Shown in pieces: positions 16,315 to 24,806 of a stretch of DNA of 32,579 nucleotides (its first letter is position 1; each line of letters opens with the position of its first letter). The notes under the pieces are model-generated. The model was not told where the DNA came from and ran no database searches. It was given only the letters and a program-made list of their open reading frames with translations. The position numbers and the translations under genes are program-made. This DNA comes from Streptomyces novaecaesareae (lineage in GTDB: Bacteria; Actinomycetota; Actinomycetes; Streptomycetales; Streptomycetaceae): assembly GCF_000716875.1 (NCBI RefSeq), contig NZ_JNWQ01000076.1:1-32579 (forward strand). The letters are read 5' to 3'.

Positions 16315-17331
16315 TCAGGCCGAGAGCACGGCCGCGGTGAAGGTGAAACCCATCCCGGTGCCGATCAGGACGATCCGGTCCCCCGGCGCCACCAGCTCGT
16401 GGCGGACGAGGTGGTCCAGGCTGAGCAACTGGTCGACCGAGCCGAGGTGGCCGGTGCGCAGGCCGAACTCGAACAGGGTGCGGCTCGGGTCGAGGCCGAG
16501 CGGCTCGACGAAGCCCGACTCGAACAGCCGGCGGCCGACGAAGGGCGGGATCACCCAGCGGGCGTCGCCGATGGTGGTCTCCGCCTCGTCCAGGGCCGTC
16601 TTCACGACCCGGCGCACCGCGTCCACCGACCGCTGGCGGGCCTGCCTCGGCGTCATCTCCCCCTGCGCGAAGAACTCCCGGGCCCGACGGCGCATGGGCA
16701 GGGTCTCGACGGCCGTCGGCGAGACGACGTGGAACGGCTCGTCACCGCGCTGCAGCCCCTCCAGCGTGGTGTCCGAGTACGACGAGACCGACAGGACGCG
16801 AAGCTTCCCGCCGCCGCGACCGAGGAGCGCCGCCGCCGCCCCGTCGCCGAACGCCATCCCGGAGTCGATGTTCCACCGGTCGACGCCCGGGAGCCCGAAC
16901 CGGTCGGCGACGGTGAGCAGCGCGGCCGACAGGTCGGGGCGCCCCGCCAGCATGCTGCCGGCGAGCTCCAGGCACGCCAGCGAGCTGTTCGACAGCGCGG
17001 ATGCCTGCATGGACAGTCCGTGCACGGTCTCGCCGAGCAGCCGGCGGGCGATCCAGCAGGCGGCCGGCCACATGTCCAGCCCCTGGAAGTAGGTGCTGCC
17101 GTGCAGGTGCAACGTCTCGGCCGGAGGGGCGGATCCGGCCGCGTCCAGTGCCGCCCGGCCCGCCCGTACAGCCATCTCGGGCGGGGCGAGCTCCGCCCGG
17201 GAGACCGACAGCGTGCCGGCCTCGCGGGCGTCCTTCTCCGCGTAGTGCCCGGCGGCGACGTCCGGTCCGACCGGGACGAGCTCGCCGAGGAAACTTCCGG
17301 TTCCCTGGATCCAGAGATCATCGAAGCGCAT
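16315..17331 (-). CDS. Ketoacyl synthase III-like protein lacking the Cys-His-Asn triad
   Basis: A 338-residue thiolase-fold protein of the KAS III family. Conserved framework: PEMAVRAGRAAL (51-62), STYFQGLDMWPAACW, VADRFG, FGDGAAAALLG (161-171) and a C-terminal glycine-rich strand (GTGMGFTFT). The FabH catalytic Cys aligns with Ser114 (ALSNSS), the His aligns with Pro263 (VIPPFVGRR) and the Asn aligns with His295 (TGHLGSVDQ). It therefore belongs to a non-canonical actinomycete KAS III group found in biosynthetic clusters. Some Ser- or Asp-containing relatives (DpsC, CerJ) act as acyltransferases. Its start is 13 bases inside the end of the MBL-hydrolase gene, so the two are coupled. Possible roles are acyl transfer or esterification onto the terpene or amino-acid intermediate, or a structural role. 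Confidence 0.85.
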   Translation of the reverse strand: MRFDDLWIQGTGSFLGELVPVGPDVAAGHYAEKDAREAGTLSVSRAELAPPEMAVRAGRAALDAAGSAPPAETLHLHGSTYFQGLDMWPAACWIARRLLGETVHGLSMQASALSNSSLACLELAGSMLAGRPDLSAALLTVADRFGLPGVDRWNIDSGMAFGDGAAAALLGRGGGKLRVLSVSSYSDTTLEGLQRGDEPFHVVSPTAVETLPMRRRAREFFAQGEMTPRQARQRSVDAVRRVVKTALDEAETTIGDARWVIPPFVGRRLFESGFVEPLGLDPSRTLFEFGLRTGHLGSVDQLLSLDHLVRHELVAPGDRIVLIGTGMGFTFTAAVLSA

Positions 17332-18268
17332 CTGTTCCCACTTCCTCGCTCCCGGTGCGGGACCGGGCCCATTGCCGCAGCCCCACCGCGTTGGAGGCGA
17401 ATCCGCCCATGACGGCGAAGCGCTCCGGGTCGTCGGCGGGCATGCTCTCGTCGGCCGCGAAGCGGCGCAGCAGTTCGGCTTCCAGTTCTGCCTCGTCGCC
17501 CGCCGCCAGCCGCTCGGCCACCGAGCACCAGCGCCGCAGGCGCTGTTCGGCGTCGTCGAGGAAGGCGGCCGGGTCGCCCGGGTCCCCGAAGTGGGTGAGC
17601 AGCAGGCGGGCGGGCTTCAGTTCGGCCATCCGCCGCATGCCCGCCACCGTCGCGTCCCGGTCGAAGTGGGGCGGCGGGCAGGCCGGGCGGGCGGAGGTCA
17701 TGCCGTCCACCCGCACCCCGGCCGCGTCGCCCGCGAACAGCACGCCGGTGCTGTCGTCCTGCACCACCAGGTGGTGCGGGGCGTGGCCCGGCGTGTGGAC
17801 CACGCACAGGCGGCGGTCGCCGAGGTCGATCTCCTCGCCGTCCTCCACCGCCCGGATGCGCTGCGGCTCCACCGGCGCCATCGGGCCGTACACGGTGTCC
17901 ATCAGGTCGCCGTGCACGGCCCGGGCGCTGGCCGTCAGCCGCTCGGGGTCGGCGAGGTGCCGTGCTCCTCGGGGGTGGACCACGACGGTGGCCGACGGGA
18001 AGCGGCGGGCGAGTTCTCCGGCGCCCCCGGCGTGGTCGAGGTGGACGTGGGTCACCACGATCCACGCCAGGTCGTACGGGCCGATGCCGTGGGCCTCCAG
18101 TGCCCGCCGGGTGCGCTCGGCCGACAGCCCGGTGCCCGACTCGACGAGTGCGGCGCGGCCGGTCGGCAGGAGGAACACGCCGTTCATGCCCTCGTAGCCG
18201 GCCATGGTGGAGTCCGCGACGAGCACGTCATCGCCCAGGCCTGGCATGGCGGGCACCGGGCCGGTCAC
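17318..18268 (-). CDS. Metallo-beta-lactamase-fold hydrolase
   Basis: A 316-residue protein with a full dinuclear metal site: HVHLDH (His74, His76, Asp78, His79), His162 in TPGH, Asp181 in FAGDAAG and His226 in LTHFGD. The MBL domain fills about residues 12-230, and a helical C-terminal tail (230-316) follows, as in thioesterase/glyoxalase-II-like and RNase-independent MBL subfamilies. The start chosen is the GTG at 18,268, which overlaps the acyl-CoA dehydrogenase stop as GTGA. A long frame continuing upstream has no ribosome site and lies inside the neighbour. In the context of an acyl-CoA ligase and dehydrogenase, an acyl-thioester or lactone hydrolase role is plausible but not proven. Confidence 0.88.
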   Translation of the reverse strand: MTGPVPAMPGLGDDVLVADSTMAGYEGMNGVFLLPTGRAALVESGTGLSAERTRRALEAHGIGPYDLAWIVVTHVHLDHAGGAGELARRFPSATVVVHPRGARHLADPERLTASARAVHGDLMDTVYGPMAPVEPQRIRAVEDGEEIDLGDRRLCVVHTPGHAPHHLVVQDDSTGVLFAGDAAGVRVDGMTSARPACPPPHFDRDATVAGMRRMAELKPARLLLTHFGDPGDPAAFLDDAEQRLRRWCSVAERLAAGDEAELEAELLRRFAADESMPADDPERFAVMGGFASNAVGLRQWARSRTGSEEVGTDALR

Positions 18269-19410
18269 GGCGCGTTCTCGCGGCCGAGCAGCTGCCGGGC
18301 GACCACGAGCTTGGTCGCGTTGGCGGTGCCGTCCGCCAGTTGCAGCCCGATCACGTCCCGGAGCCGGTGCGCCAGCGATCCGTCCTCCGACCAGCCCAGG
18401 TGACCGAGGGTCAGCAGGGCCTGGTGGGTCGCCTCCATCGCCTCCTTGGGCACCCACGATTTCGCCATGTTGGCCTCGACCCGGTGGTCCAAGCCCGCGT
18501 CGTTGCGCCAGAGCGCCTCGAAGGCCAGCAGCCTGGCCGCGTGCAGCGTCGTGGCGTGTTCGACCAGCGGGAAGGAGACCGCCTGGAAGGTGCCGATCGG
18601 CTTGCCGAACGCCTCCCGGCGCCCCGCGTACTCCATGGCCTCCGCCAGCGCGGCGCCGGCCGTCCCGGTCGCCATCAGGCAGATCAGTGCGCGCGAGTAG
18701 TCGAATCCGCGCATCACCTGGACGAAGCCCAGCCCGGGGCCGCCGACCACGTCCTGCGGGCCCACCCGCAGGCCGTCGAAGCGCAGCTCGGCCCGGCCGC
18801 TGGAACGGCAGCCGAGGTCGGAGAGCACGGTGCGGGTCACCCCGGCGCCGTCGAGCCGGGTGTAGAAGGCGGTGACGCCCCGGGCCCCCGGGCCGCCGGT
18901 CCGCGCGAAGACCAGCCCGTGCGTCGCGTACGCGCCGATCATGATGGAGGTCTTGACCCCGGTGAGCGTCCAGCCGTCGCCGTCCGGTTCGGCCCGCAGT
19001 TCGATGCCCGCGGCATCGGTGCCGTGGTCCGGCTCGGTGAGGCAGAGGGCCACAACGGCCTCGCCCCGGGCGATCGGCGGCAGCCAGCGCGCCAGTTGCT
19101 CGGCGGTGCCGTTGGCGGCCAGCACGCCGCTGATGAGGGCGGCGTTGAGGACCGGGTAGCAGACCGAGAGATCGGCCCGGGCGAGCTCCTCCAGCGCGAT
19201 CCCGGTGCTGACCGCGTCGCGACCCTGACCGCCGTACTCGGCCGGGACCCGAAGCGCGAACAGCCCTTCGGCGGCGAGGTCCTCGATCAGGCCGGGCCGG
19301 TAGTGGCCGTCCCGGTCGCTGTCCGCGTAGCTCGGGGCGATCTTCTCCGCCGAGAACTCCCTTACCCGCTTCGCTACTTCCTCCTGCTCAGCGGTGAAGG
19401 CGAAATGCAT
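18265..19410 (-). CDS. Acyl-CoA dehydrogenase with Asp at the catalytic-base position
   Basis: A 381-residue FAD-dependent acyl-CoA dehydrogenase of normal length. Signature segments: ALCLTEPDHGTD (121-132), MRGFDYSRAL, RREAFGKPIGTFQAVSF and LQLADGTANATKLVVAR near the C-terminus. In short-chain and related enzymes the last segment reads Y-E-G-T with Glu as the proton-abstracting base; here it is A-D-G-T with Asp360. The same Glu-to-Asp change is known in alicyclic acyl-CoA dehydrogenases such as cyclohexanecarboxyl-CoA dehydrogenases. The ATG start follows AGGAG. It lies 12 bases after the acyl-CoA ligase gene and overlaps the hydrolase gene as GTGA. It probably desaturates the CoA ester made by that ligase; an unusual, possibly cyclic or branched, acyl substrate is my inference. 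Confidence 0.9.
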   Translation of the reverse strand: MHFAFTAEQEEVAKRVREFSAEKIAPSYADSDRDGHYRPGLIEDLAAEGLFALRVPAEYGGQGRDAVSTGIALEELARADLSVCYPVLNAALISGVLAANGTAEQLARWLPPIARGEAVVALCLTEPDHGTDAAGIELRAEPDGDGWTLTGVKTSIMIGAYATHGLVFARTGGPGARGVTAFYTRLDGAGVTRTVLSDLGCRSSGRAELRFDGLRVGPQDVVGGPGLGFVQVMRGFDYSRALICLMATGTAGAALAEAMEYAGRREAFGKPIGTFQAVSFPLVEHATTLHAARLLAFEALWRNDAGLDHRVEANMAKSWVPKEAMEATHQALLTLGHLGWSEDGSLAHRLRDVIGLQLADGTANATKLVVARQLLGRENAP

Positions 19411-19422
19411 GTGGCGCTCCTG

Positions 19423-21060
19423 TCAGTGCGATCGCAGCTGCTCGCGCAGCACAAACTTCTGGATCTTTCCGGAGGGGGTCTTGGGCAGGGCCGCCACGAC
19501 CTCGACCCGCTCCGGCCAGTACTGCTTGGCCATGCCCAGCCCGTCCAGGTGCGCCCGCAGGTCGTCCAGGGACGGCGCGGCGCCGGCGGCGATCAGCACG
19601 GCACAGGCGCGCTCACCCAGCCGCTCGTCCGGATAGCCGACCACGGCCACGTCGCGGACGGCCGGGTGCCGCAGCAGGGCCGCCTCGACCTCGGCGACCG
19701 GGATGTTCTCCGCACCGCGCGAGATGACGTCCTTGGAGCGGCCGACGATCCGGATGCCTCCGTAGCCGTCGGCCCGGGCGAGGTCCCCGGTGTCGAACCA
19801 GCCGTCCGGGGTCATCGAGGCGGCGTAGACCTCGGGACGCCGGTGGTAGCCGAGACACTGGCTCGCACCGCGGACCTGGAGCAGGCCGGCCTGGCCGGAG
19901 GGCACCGGCAGACCGGTCCGCTCGTCGACGACCCGGACGTCCATCCCGGGGACGGGCGTGCCGTCGCTCTCGGCGGCCCGCAGCGGCGGGTCCTCGGGCC
20001 GGGTGACCGTGACGCAGCCGTTCTCGGTCATCCCCCACAGCGCGTATACCCGGCACCCGAGGATCACCTGGGCGCGCTCCACCACCACGGGGGCCACAGG
20101 GGCGCTGCCGACGGCGTAGGTGTGCAGCGCCGAGAGGTCGCGCGGGCCGGTGCGCTGCGCCTCGGTCAGGTCGACGAGGAAGGTCGGGGCACCCATGAAG
20201 AAGGTGACCCGCTCCTCCTCCAGGGTCCGCAGCATCATCTCCGGGTCCCAGGCGTCCACCTGGACGCAGGTCGCGCCGAGCAGCAGCGGCATGACGAAGT
20301 TCCAGGTGTAGCCGCCCTGGTGGGTGGTGGGCGAGCCCATGGCCGTGACGTCCTCCGGTGTCAGCCGCAGGAGGTCGGCCTGCGCCCGGTTCATCGCGTA
20401 CAGCGTGTTGTGGCTGTGCACGACGCCCTTGGGCTCACCCGTGGTCCCGGAGGTGAACATCACCTGGGCGGGGTCGTCCGGCCCGCTCTCGCGCCGGTCG
20501 AGTTCGGCGGCGGGGTGCTCCTCCTCCCACGTCCTGCCGAGCAGGTCGCGGTCGAAGTCGAGCGCGCCCTCGCCCCCGGCGCCGCCGATGAACACCTGGT
20601 GGCGCAGCGTGGGGACGGCGTCGGCAACCTCCGCACCCAGCCGCGCGTACGAGAAGCCCCGGTACTCCGCCGCGGCCACGTAGACCGGGCTGCCGGTCAG
20701 CCGGGTCATGAACTCCAGTTCGCGCCGGCGCATGATCGGGACGACCGGGCCCGCCACGGCACCGGCCCGGGCACAGGCCAGGCAGAGGGCGATCAGCTGC
20801 CAGGAGTTGGGCAGTTGCAGCGTGACGACGTCACCGGGCTGGACGCCAAGCCCGACAAGGGCCGCGGCCAGCCGCTCGACGTGCTGGGCGAGTTCGGCGT
20901 AGGTCAGTGCCTCGGCGGGCCGCCCGTCGGTGTACCGGGTGACGACCGCGGTCTTCCCGGGGTGCTTCTCGACGGCCCGCCGGAGGTCGTCGAGAATGGT
21001 CTCGTCGCGCCACCAGCCCTCCTGGCGGTAGCGCTCCGAAACGGCCGTGTCGATCGCCAT
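19423..21060 (-). CDS. AMP-forming acyl-CoA ligase
   Basis: A 545-residue ANL-superfamily enzyme. The ATP-binding loop is MFTSGTTGEPKG (201-212), followed by YALWGMTENG, DGWFDTGD, GRSKDVISRGAENI and the C-terminal catalytic Lys532 in TPSGKIQK. All are intact. The ATG at 21,060 has AAGGAAGGA just upstream and was preferred over an in-frame start inside the transketolase gene region. The overall style resembles cyclohexanecarboxylate- or fatty/aryl-acid:CoA ligases, not NRPS adenylation domains, and no carrier-protein domain is attached. It should activate a free carboxylic acid to its CoA thioester, to be oxidised by the adjacent acyl-CoA dehydrogenase. It could instead load an acid for transfer by the KAS III-like protein. 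Confidence 0.92.
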   Translation of the reverse strand: MAIDTAVSERYRQEGWWRDETILDDLRRAVEKHPGKTAVVTRYTDGRPAEALTYAELAQHVERLAAALVGLGVQPGDVVTLQLPNSWQLIALCLACARAGAVAGPVVPIMRRRELEFMTRLTGSPVYVAAAEYRGFSYARLGAEVADAVPTLRHQVFIGGAGGEGALDFDRDLLGRTWEEEHPAAELDRRESGPDDPAQVMFTSGTTGEPKGVVHSHNTLYAMNRAQADLLRLTPEDVTAMGSPTTHQGGYTWNFVMPLLLGATCVQVDAWDPEMMLRTLEEERVTFFMGAPTFLVDLTEAQRTGPRDLSALHTYAVGSAPVAPVVVERAQVILGCRVYALWGMTENGCVTVTRPEDPPLRAAESDGTPVPGMDVRVVDERTGLPVPSGQAGLLQVRGASQCLGYHRRPEVYAASMTPDGWFDTGDLARADGYGGIRIVGRSKDVISRGAENIPVAEVEAALLRHPAVRDVAVVGYPDERLGERACAVLIAAGAAPSLDDLRAHLDGLGMAKQYWPERVEVVAALPKTPSGKIQKFVLREQLRSH

Positions 21061-21085
21061 CTGTGTCCTTCCTTGCTCTGTCCGC

Positions 21086-22030
21086 TCAGACACCGAGCGC
21101 CTCCCTGGCCTGTTCGACGACGGCCCGGGCGGTGATGCCGGCCCGTTCCAGCTGGTACTGGTGACCGCCCGACACGGAGGCGAAGGCATCAGGCATCCCG
21201 ATCCGCCGGACGGTCGTGGCCGAGCGCTCCGCCAGCGCCTCGGCCACGGCGCTGCCGAAGCCGCCGGAGCGCCAGTGCTCCTCGACGGTGACCACCGCCC
21301 CGGTGACCTCGGCCGCGGTCAGCAGCGTCGCGGTGTCCAGCGGCTTGACGGTGTGCACGTTCAGGACGGTCGCCTCGATGCCGGCCGCGGCCAGCTGGTC
21401 GGCGGCGGCCAGCGCGGCGTGCACCGGGTACGGTCCGCAGGCGGCCAGGGTGACGGCGTCACCCCGGCGGAGCACCTGGATCCGGCCGAGTTCGACCGGC
21501 GGGGCGTCCGTCGGCAGGTCCGGGGTCGCGTTCCGCCCGAGGCGCAGGTAGACGGGGCCCGGGAGGTGGAGGCTCTGCCGGAGCAGCGACGCGGTCGCCG
21601 CGGCATCGGCGGGCACCACGACCGTCATGTTCGGCAGCAGACGCATGACCGCGAGGTCCTCCAGCGAATGGTGCGTCGGGCCGAGGTGGCCAGCGGAGAC
21701 CCCCGAGTGGGTGGCGGCGATCCGCACCGGCAGGCCGTTCAGCGCGATGTCGAGCTTCACGGCCTCCAGCGCCCGGGTGGAGGCGAAGGCCGCCATCGTG
21801 TTGACGAACGGGATGCGGCCCTTCCTGGCCAGCCCCGCGGCTGCGCCCATGAGGGTGTGCTCGGCGATGCCGAGGTTCACGTAGCGCTCTGCGGCGGTGC
21901 CGAAGTCGGCGCCGTTGAACAGTCCGGTGTCACTGTCCAGACAGACCAGCCGCTCGTCGGCCGGCATCAGCTCCAGCAGGACGTCACGGTACGTCTCACG
22001 TGAGGACAGCGGGGCCGTCGCCGTGGTCAT
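21086..22030 (-). CDS. Transketolase C-terminal subunit (pyrimidine-binding and C-terminal domains)
   Basis: A 314-residue half of a split transketolase. It carries the Pyr domain (LVCLDSDTG, IAEHTLMGAAAGLA and PFVNTMAAFASTRA, about 30-190) with the conserved Glu of IAEH for thiamine activation, then the transketolase C-terminal domain (about 195-314). The ATG at 22,030 overlaps the stop of the N-terminal subunit gene as ATGA, fixing the start and implying 1:1 synthesis. Split transketolases occur in secondary-metabolite clusters, including amino-group-carrier pathways, where they add a two-carbon ketol unit to a carrier-bound semialdehyde. Here the two halves follow directly on the ArgC-like reductase that would make such a semialdehyde. 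Confidence 0.92.
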   Translation of the reverse strand: MTTATAPLSSRETYRDVLLELMPADERLVCLDSDTGLFNGADFGTAAERYVNLGIAEHTLMGAAAGLARKGRIPFVNTMAAFASTRALEAVKLDIALNGLPVRIAATHSGVSAGHLGPTHHSLEDLAVMRLLPNMTVVVPADAAATASLLRQSLHLPGPVYLRLGRNATPDLPTDAPPVELGRIQVLRRGDAVTLAACGPYPVHAALAAADQLAAAGIEATVLNVHTVKPLDTATLLTAAEVTGAVVTVEEHWRSGGFGSAVAEALAERSATTVRRIGMPDAFASVSGGHQYQLERAGITARAVVEQAREALGV

Positions 22031-22893
22031 TTCCCTCCCTCCGTACCGCACGCACGCAGTACCGCGAGGGCACGCCGGTGCTGGCGCTCGCCGAGCCGTG
22101 CGTAGTGGCTGCGGGCCTGGCCCTCGATGAACGGCAGCCCCTTGCCCTTGACCGTGCGCGCGATCACCATCGTGGGACGGCCCGGCTCGGGGGGTTCCCT
22201 CAGCGCCGAGGTGAGCGCGCCCAGGTCGTGCCCGTCCACCTCCGTGGTGCTCCAGCCGAAGGCCCGCCACCGCTCGGCGAGGGGCTCCAGGCCGACCACG
22301 GTCTCCGTCCGGCCCGTGATCTGCAGGCCGTTGCGGTCGATCACCGCGGTCAGGTTGTCCAGGCCGTGGCCGCTCGCGGCCATCGCCGCTTCCCAGACCG
22401 AGCCCTCCTGGAGCTCACCGTCGCCCATGATGACGAAGGTGCGCCGGTCGCTGCGGTCGAGGCGGTCGGCGAGCGCGGAACCCACACCGAGCGCCAGGCC
22501 GTGGCCGAGCGATCCGGTGGGCATCTCCACTCCGGGGACCTCGGGGTGCGGGTGGGCCATGAACTCGCTGCCGGAGCCGCCGTACCCGGCCAGCTGCGCC
22601 GCCGGGAAGAAGCCGCGTTCGGCGAGGGCCGCGTAGAGACCGATGCCGCCGTGCCCCTTGCTCAGCAGCAGCGTGTCGCGGTCCGGATCGCGGGGCCGCG
22701 CCGGGTCGATGCGCATGACGTCGAAGTAGAGCGCCACCAGGATCTCCACCAGCGACATCGATCCGCCCAGGTGCCCGCCCTCCTGGCCCGCGCACATGTC
22801 GACGATGTGCTCGCGGACGTTCCGGGCGGCGGCCTCCAGCTCTGCCACGCCGGCCACGGACGTGCCGCGGGGCGGGGCGAGGACACCACTCAT
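22027..22893 (-). CDS. Transketolase N-terminal subunit (thiamine diphosphate-binding)
   Basis: A 288-residue PP domain of transketolase. It has GGHLGGSMSLVEIL (39-52), SKGHGGIGLYA, GSLGHGLALGVGSA, and the ThDP/Mg motif starting GDGE (157-160) and running to the Asn of DRNG (186-189). This is about half of a full transketolase, the rest being supplied by the next gene. The ATG start follows GAGGAAG and lies 27 bases after the reductase gene. The two proteins together should form the active enzyme, transferring a glycolaldehyde unit from a ketose phosphate or hydroxypyruvate to an aldehyde. Because of its neighbours, the acceptor is probably the LysW-bound amino-acid semialdehyde and not a central-metabolism sugar. 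Confidence 0.93.
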   Translation of the reverse strand: MSGVLAPPRGTSVAGVAELEAAARNVREHIVDMCAGQEGGHLGGSMSLVEILVALYFDVMRIDPARPRDPDRDTLLLSKGHGGIGLYAALAERGFFPAAQLAGYGGSGSEFMAHPHPEVPGVEMPTGSLGHGLALGVGSALADRLDRSDRRTFVIMGDGELQEGSVWEAAMAASGHGLDNLTAVIDRNGLQITGRTETVVGLEPLAERWRAFGWSTTEVDGHDLGALTSALREPPEPGRPTMVIARTVKGKGLPFIEGQARSHYARLGERQHRRALAVLRACGTEGGK

Positions 22894-22920
22894 CTCTGTC
22901 TTCCTCTCACTGGTGCGGCG

Positions 22921-23946
22921 TCAGTTGGGGTGCAGGCCGGTGAATTCCAGGCCGAGGTGTTCGGGCCAGCCGAACCGGATGTTCATGCACTGGACGGCAT
23001 TGCCCGCTCCCCCCTTGACCAAGTTGTCCAGGGCCGCGATCAGCAGGGCGTGCGGGGAGCCGGGCTCGACGGCGAACCCCACGTCGCAGTAGTTGGAGCC
23101 CGAAAGGATCTTCGGGTCGGGGAGCCGGTGCTGGCCGCGCCGCTCGGCGACGACGCGCACGAACGGCTCGTCCCGGTACCGCTTGCGGTACACGGCCCGC
23201 AGGGCGCGCTCGTCCACCCCGTCCGCGAGCTTCACCCGGCACAGCACCTGGACCCCGCGCACGGCCTCCACGCCAGTGGCGGTCATCCGCACGGTGGCGC
23301 CGGTGGCCTGGGCCATCTCCGCCTCGTGCCGGTGCCGGTTCGGCGCGAAGACGCGCAGCGCACCGCTGCGCTCGGCGTGCAGGTTGCCCGCCCCCGCGGT
23401 CGCTCCGGATCCGCTCGAACCGGTCCGCGCGTCGACGGTGATCTCGCCCTCGATCAGACCCGCCTCGGTCGGCGGGACCAGAGCGAGGATCCCCGCCGCC
23501 GCCATGCAGCCCGGCACGCTGATCCGGTCGGCGGAGCGCAGCCGTTCGCGGTGGAGCTCCGGCATCCCCTGCACGAAGGTGTCGATCAGCTCCGGCGCCT
23601 CGTGCGGGAGGCCGTAGTAATCGGCGTACGTGTCCGGCGAGTTCAGCCGGAAGTCGCCGGACAGGTCGATGACCGTCGACGCGCGGCCCAGCAGGTCCGG
23701 CATCAGGCGCATGCTCTCCCGGTGCGCGGTCGCCAGGAACAGCACGTCGTAGTCGCCGAGCTCTCCCGGATCGCAGAACCGCAGCGCGGTCCGTCCGCGC
23801 AGATTCGGGTGGACACCGTCGACCGGACGGCCGGCGAAGGTCCGCGAGGTGACCGCGGCCAGCTCCACCTCGGGGTGGCCGACCAGCAGGCGGAGCAGCT
23901 CCCCGCCGATGTAGCCGGCGCCGCCGAGGAGCGCGACCCGCTTCAC
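22921..23946 (-). CDS. ArgC/LysY-like N-acyl amino-acid phosphate reductase
   Basis: A 341-residue NADPH-dependent reductase. The Rossmann motif is LLGGAGYIGGELLRLL (6-21), and the catalytic cysteine is Cys147 in VPGCMAAAG. HPEV, DLSGDFRL and the late GNAVQCMN segment are typical of N-acetyl-glutamyl-phosphate reductase (ArgC) and its LysW-linked relative LysY. It should reduce the acyl phosphate made by the fused kinase (29,243) to the semialdehyde, with the amino group masked by the carrier protein LysW. It starts at GTG, which overlaps the LysX stop as GTGA. The catalytic residues look intact. A housekeeping arginine role is unlikely given the linked LysW/LysX and split transketolase. Confidence 0.92.
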   Translation of the reverse strand: MKRVALLGGAGYIGGELLRLLVGHPEVELAAVTSRTFAGRPVDGVHPNLRGRTALRFCDPGELGDYDVLFLATAHRESMRLMPDLLGRASTVIDLSGDFRLNSPDTYADYYGLPHEAPELIDTFVQGMPELHRERLRSADRISVPGCMAAAGILALVPPTEAGLIEGEITVDARTGSSGSGATAGAGNLHAERSGALRVFAPNRHRHEAEMAQATGATVRMTATGVEAVRGVQVLCRVKLADGVDERALRAVYRKRYRDEPFVRVVAERRGQHRLPDPKILSGSNYCDVGFAVEPGSPHALLIAALDNLVKGGAGNAVQCMNIRFGWPEHLGLEFTGLHPN

Positions 23947-24806
23947 GAGGCGGCCCGGGTCATCAGGTGTCGCACGATGCGGTCCGCCACGTCGACCCGG
24001 TCGCCCTGGGCGGCCTGGAAGCCGGCGAACTCCACCCGGTGGTTGACCTCCAGGACGGACACCCGCCCGTCGCCGTCCTCAACGAGATCGACGCCGGCGA
24101 TGTCCGCTCCGACCGCCTCTGCGGCGGCGACCGCGAGCTTGGCGTTCTCTTGGCCGAGCTCGCAGTACTCGCTGACGCCGCCCCGGGCGACGTTGGTCCG
24201 CCACTCGGGGCTGCGGCGGTAGGTGGCGCCCAGCGCCTCGCCGCCCACGACGATGACGCGGATGTCCCGGTCCAGCTTGGGCACGAGCTGCTGCACGTAG
24301 ACGATGTGGGACTGCGGGGAGGAGAGTGCGGCCACGTGCTCCAGAACGGCGGCGGCGGTCTGCCGGTCCGCGACCGGCGTCACCAGTCTCCCCCAGGAGC
24401 CGACCAGCGGCTTGATCACCGCCGGGTAGCCGATCTCCTCCAGTGCGGCCAGACCGGCCTCCGGGGTCAGGGCGAGCGCAGCCCGGGGCGTGGGCAGCCC
24501 CCGGTTCCGCAGCGCCTCGGTGGTGAGCCACTTGTCGCCGCACACGGCCGTGGCGGCGGCAGAATTCACCACCGTCGCGCCGGCGTTCTCCAGAGCACCA
24601 GCGGCATAACCGGCCCGGAATTGTCCGATCTCCCGGTTGAGCACGACTCGGGGAGCCGGCCCGAGGCCGCCCGACACGATGAAGAAATTCCGTGCGTCAA
24701 TGTGGTCGAACGACGCCCCATGGCGCTCGAAGGCAGCCATTATGAGCTTCTCCTCGGTGCGTACCCGGGAGGCCAGGAGCGTGAACACCTGCTCTGGAGA
24801 AGCCAT
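23943..24806 (-). CDS. LysX-like ATP-grasp ligase for LysW
   Basis: A 287-residue ATP-grasp ligase of the LysX/RimK family. Recognisable pieces are the phosphate loop and substrate segment KPLVGSWGRLV (near 150), RDIRVIVVGGE, YRRSPEWRTNVARGG, and the metal/ATP-binding GVDLVED with EVNHRVEFAGF (253-263). It attaches the alpha-amino group of an acidic amino acid (glutamate or 2-aminoadipate) to the C-terminal Glu of LysW, masking it for the following steps. The ATG is nested in the LysW stop (TAATG), so carrier and ligase are coupled. I cannot tell from these motifs whether glutamate or aminoadipate is preferred. The GTGA overlap with the reductase gene supports one pathway. Confidence 0.93.
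   Translation of the reverse strand: MASPEQVFTLLASRVRTEEKLIMAAFERHGASFDHIDARNFFIVSGGLGPAPRVVLNREIGQFRAGYAAGALENAGATVVNSAAATAVCGDKWLTTEALRNRGLPTPRAALALTPEAGLAALEEIGYPAVIKPLVGSWGRLVTPVADRQTAAAVLEHVAALSSPQSHIVYVQQLVPKLDRDIRVIVVGGEALGATYRRSPEWRTNVARGGVSEYCELGQENAKLAVAAAEAVGADIAGVDLVEDGDGRVSVLEVNHRVEFAGFQAAQGDRVDVADRIVRHLMTRAAS

Noticed and set aside
17962..21135. A 1057-codon plus-strand open frame
   Set aside because: It lies antisense to intact dehydrogenase and CoA-ligase genes, is rich in His/Gly/Arg/Val, and has no recognisable motif. It is a high-GC shadow.
22000..24222. A 740-codon plus-strand open frame
   Set aside because: It is antisense to transketolase, ArgC-like and LysX genes and shows no domain pattern.
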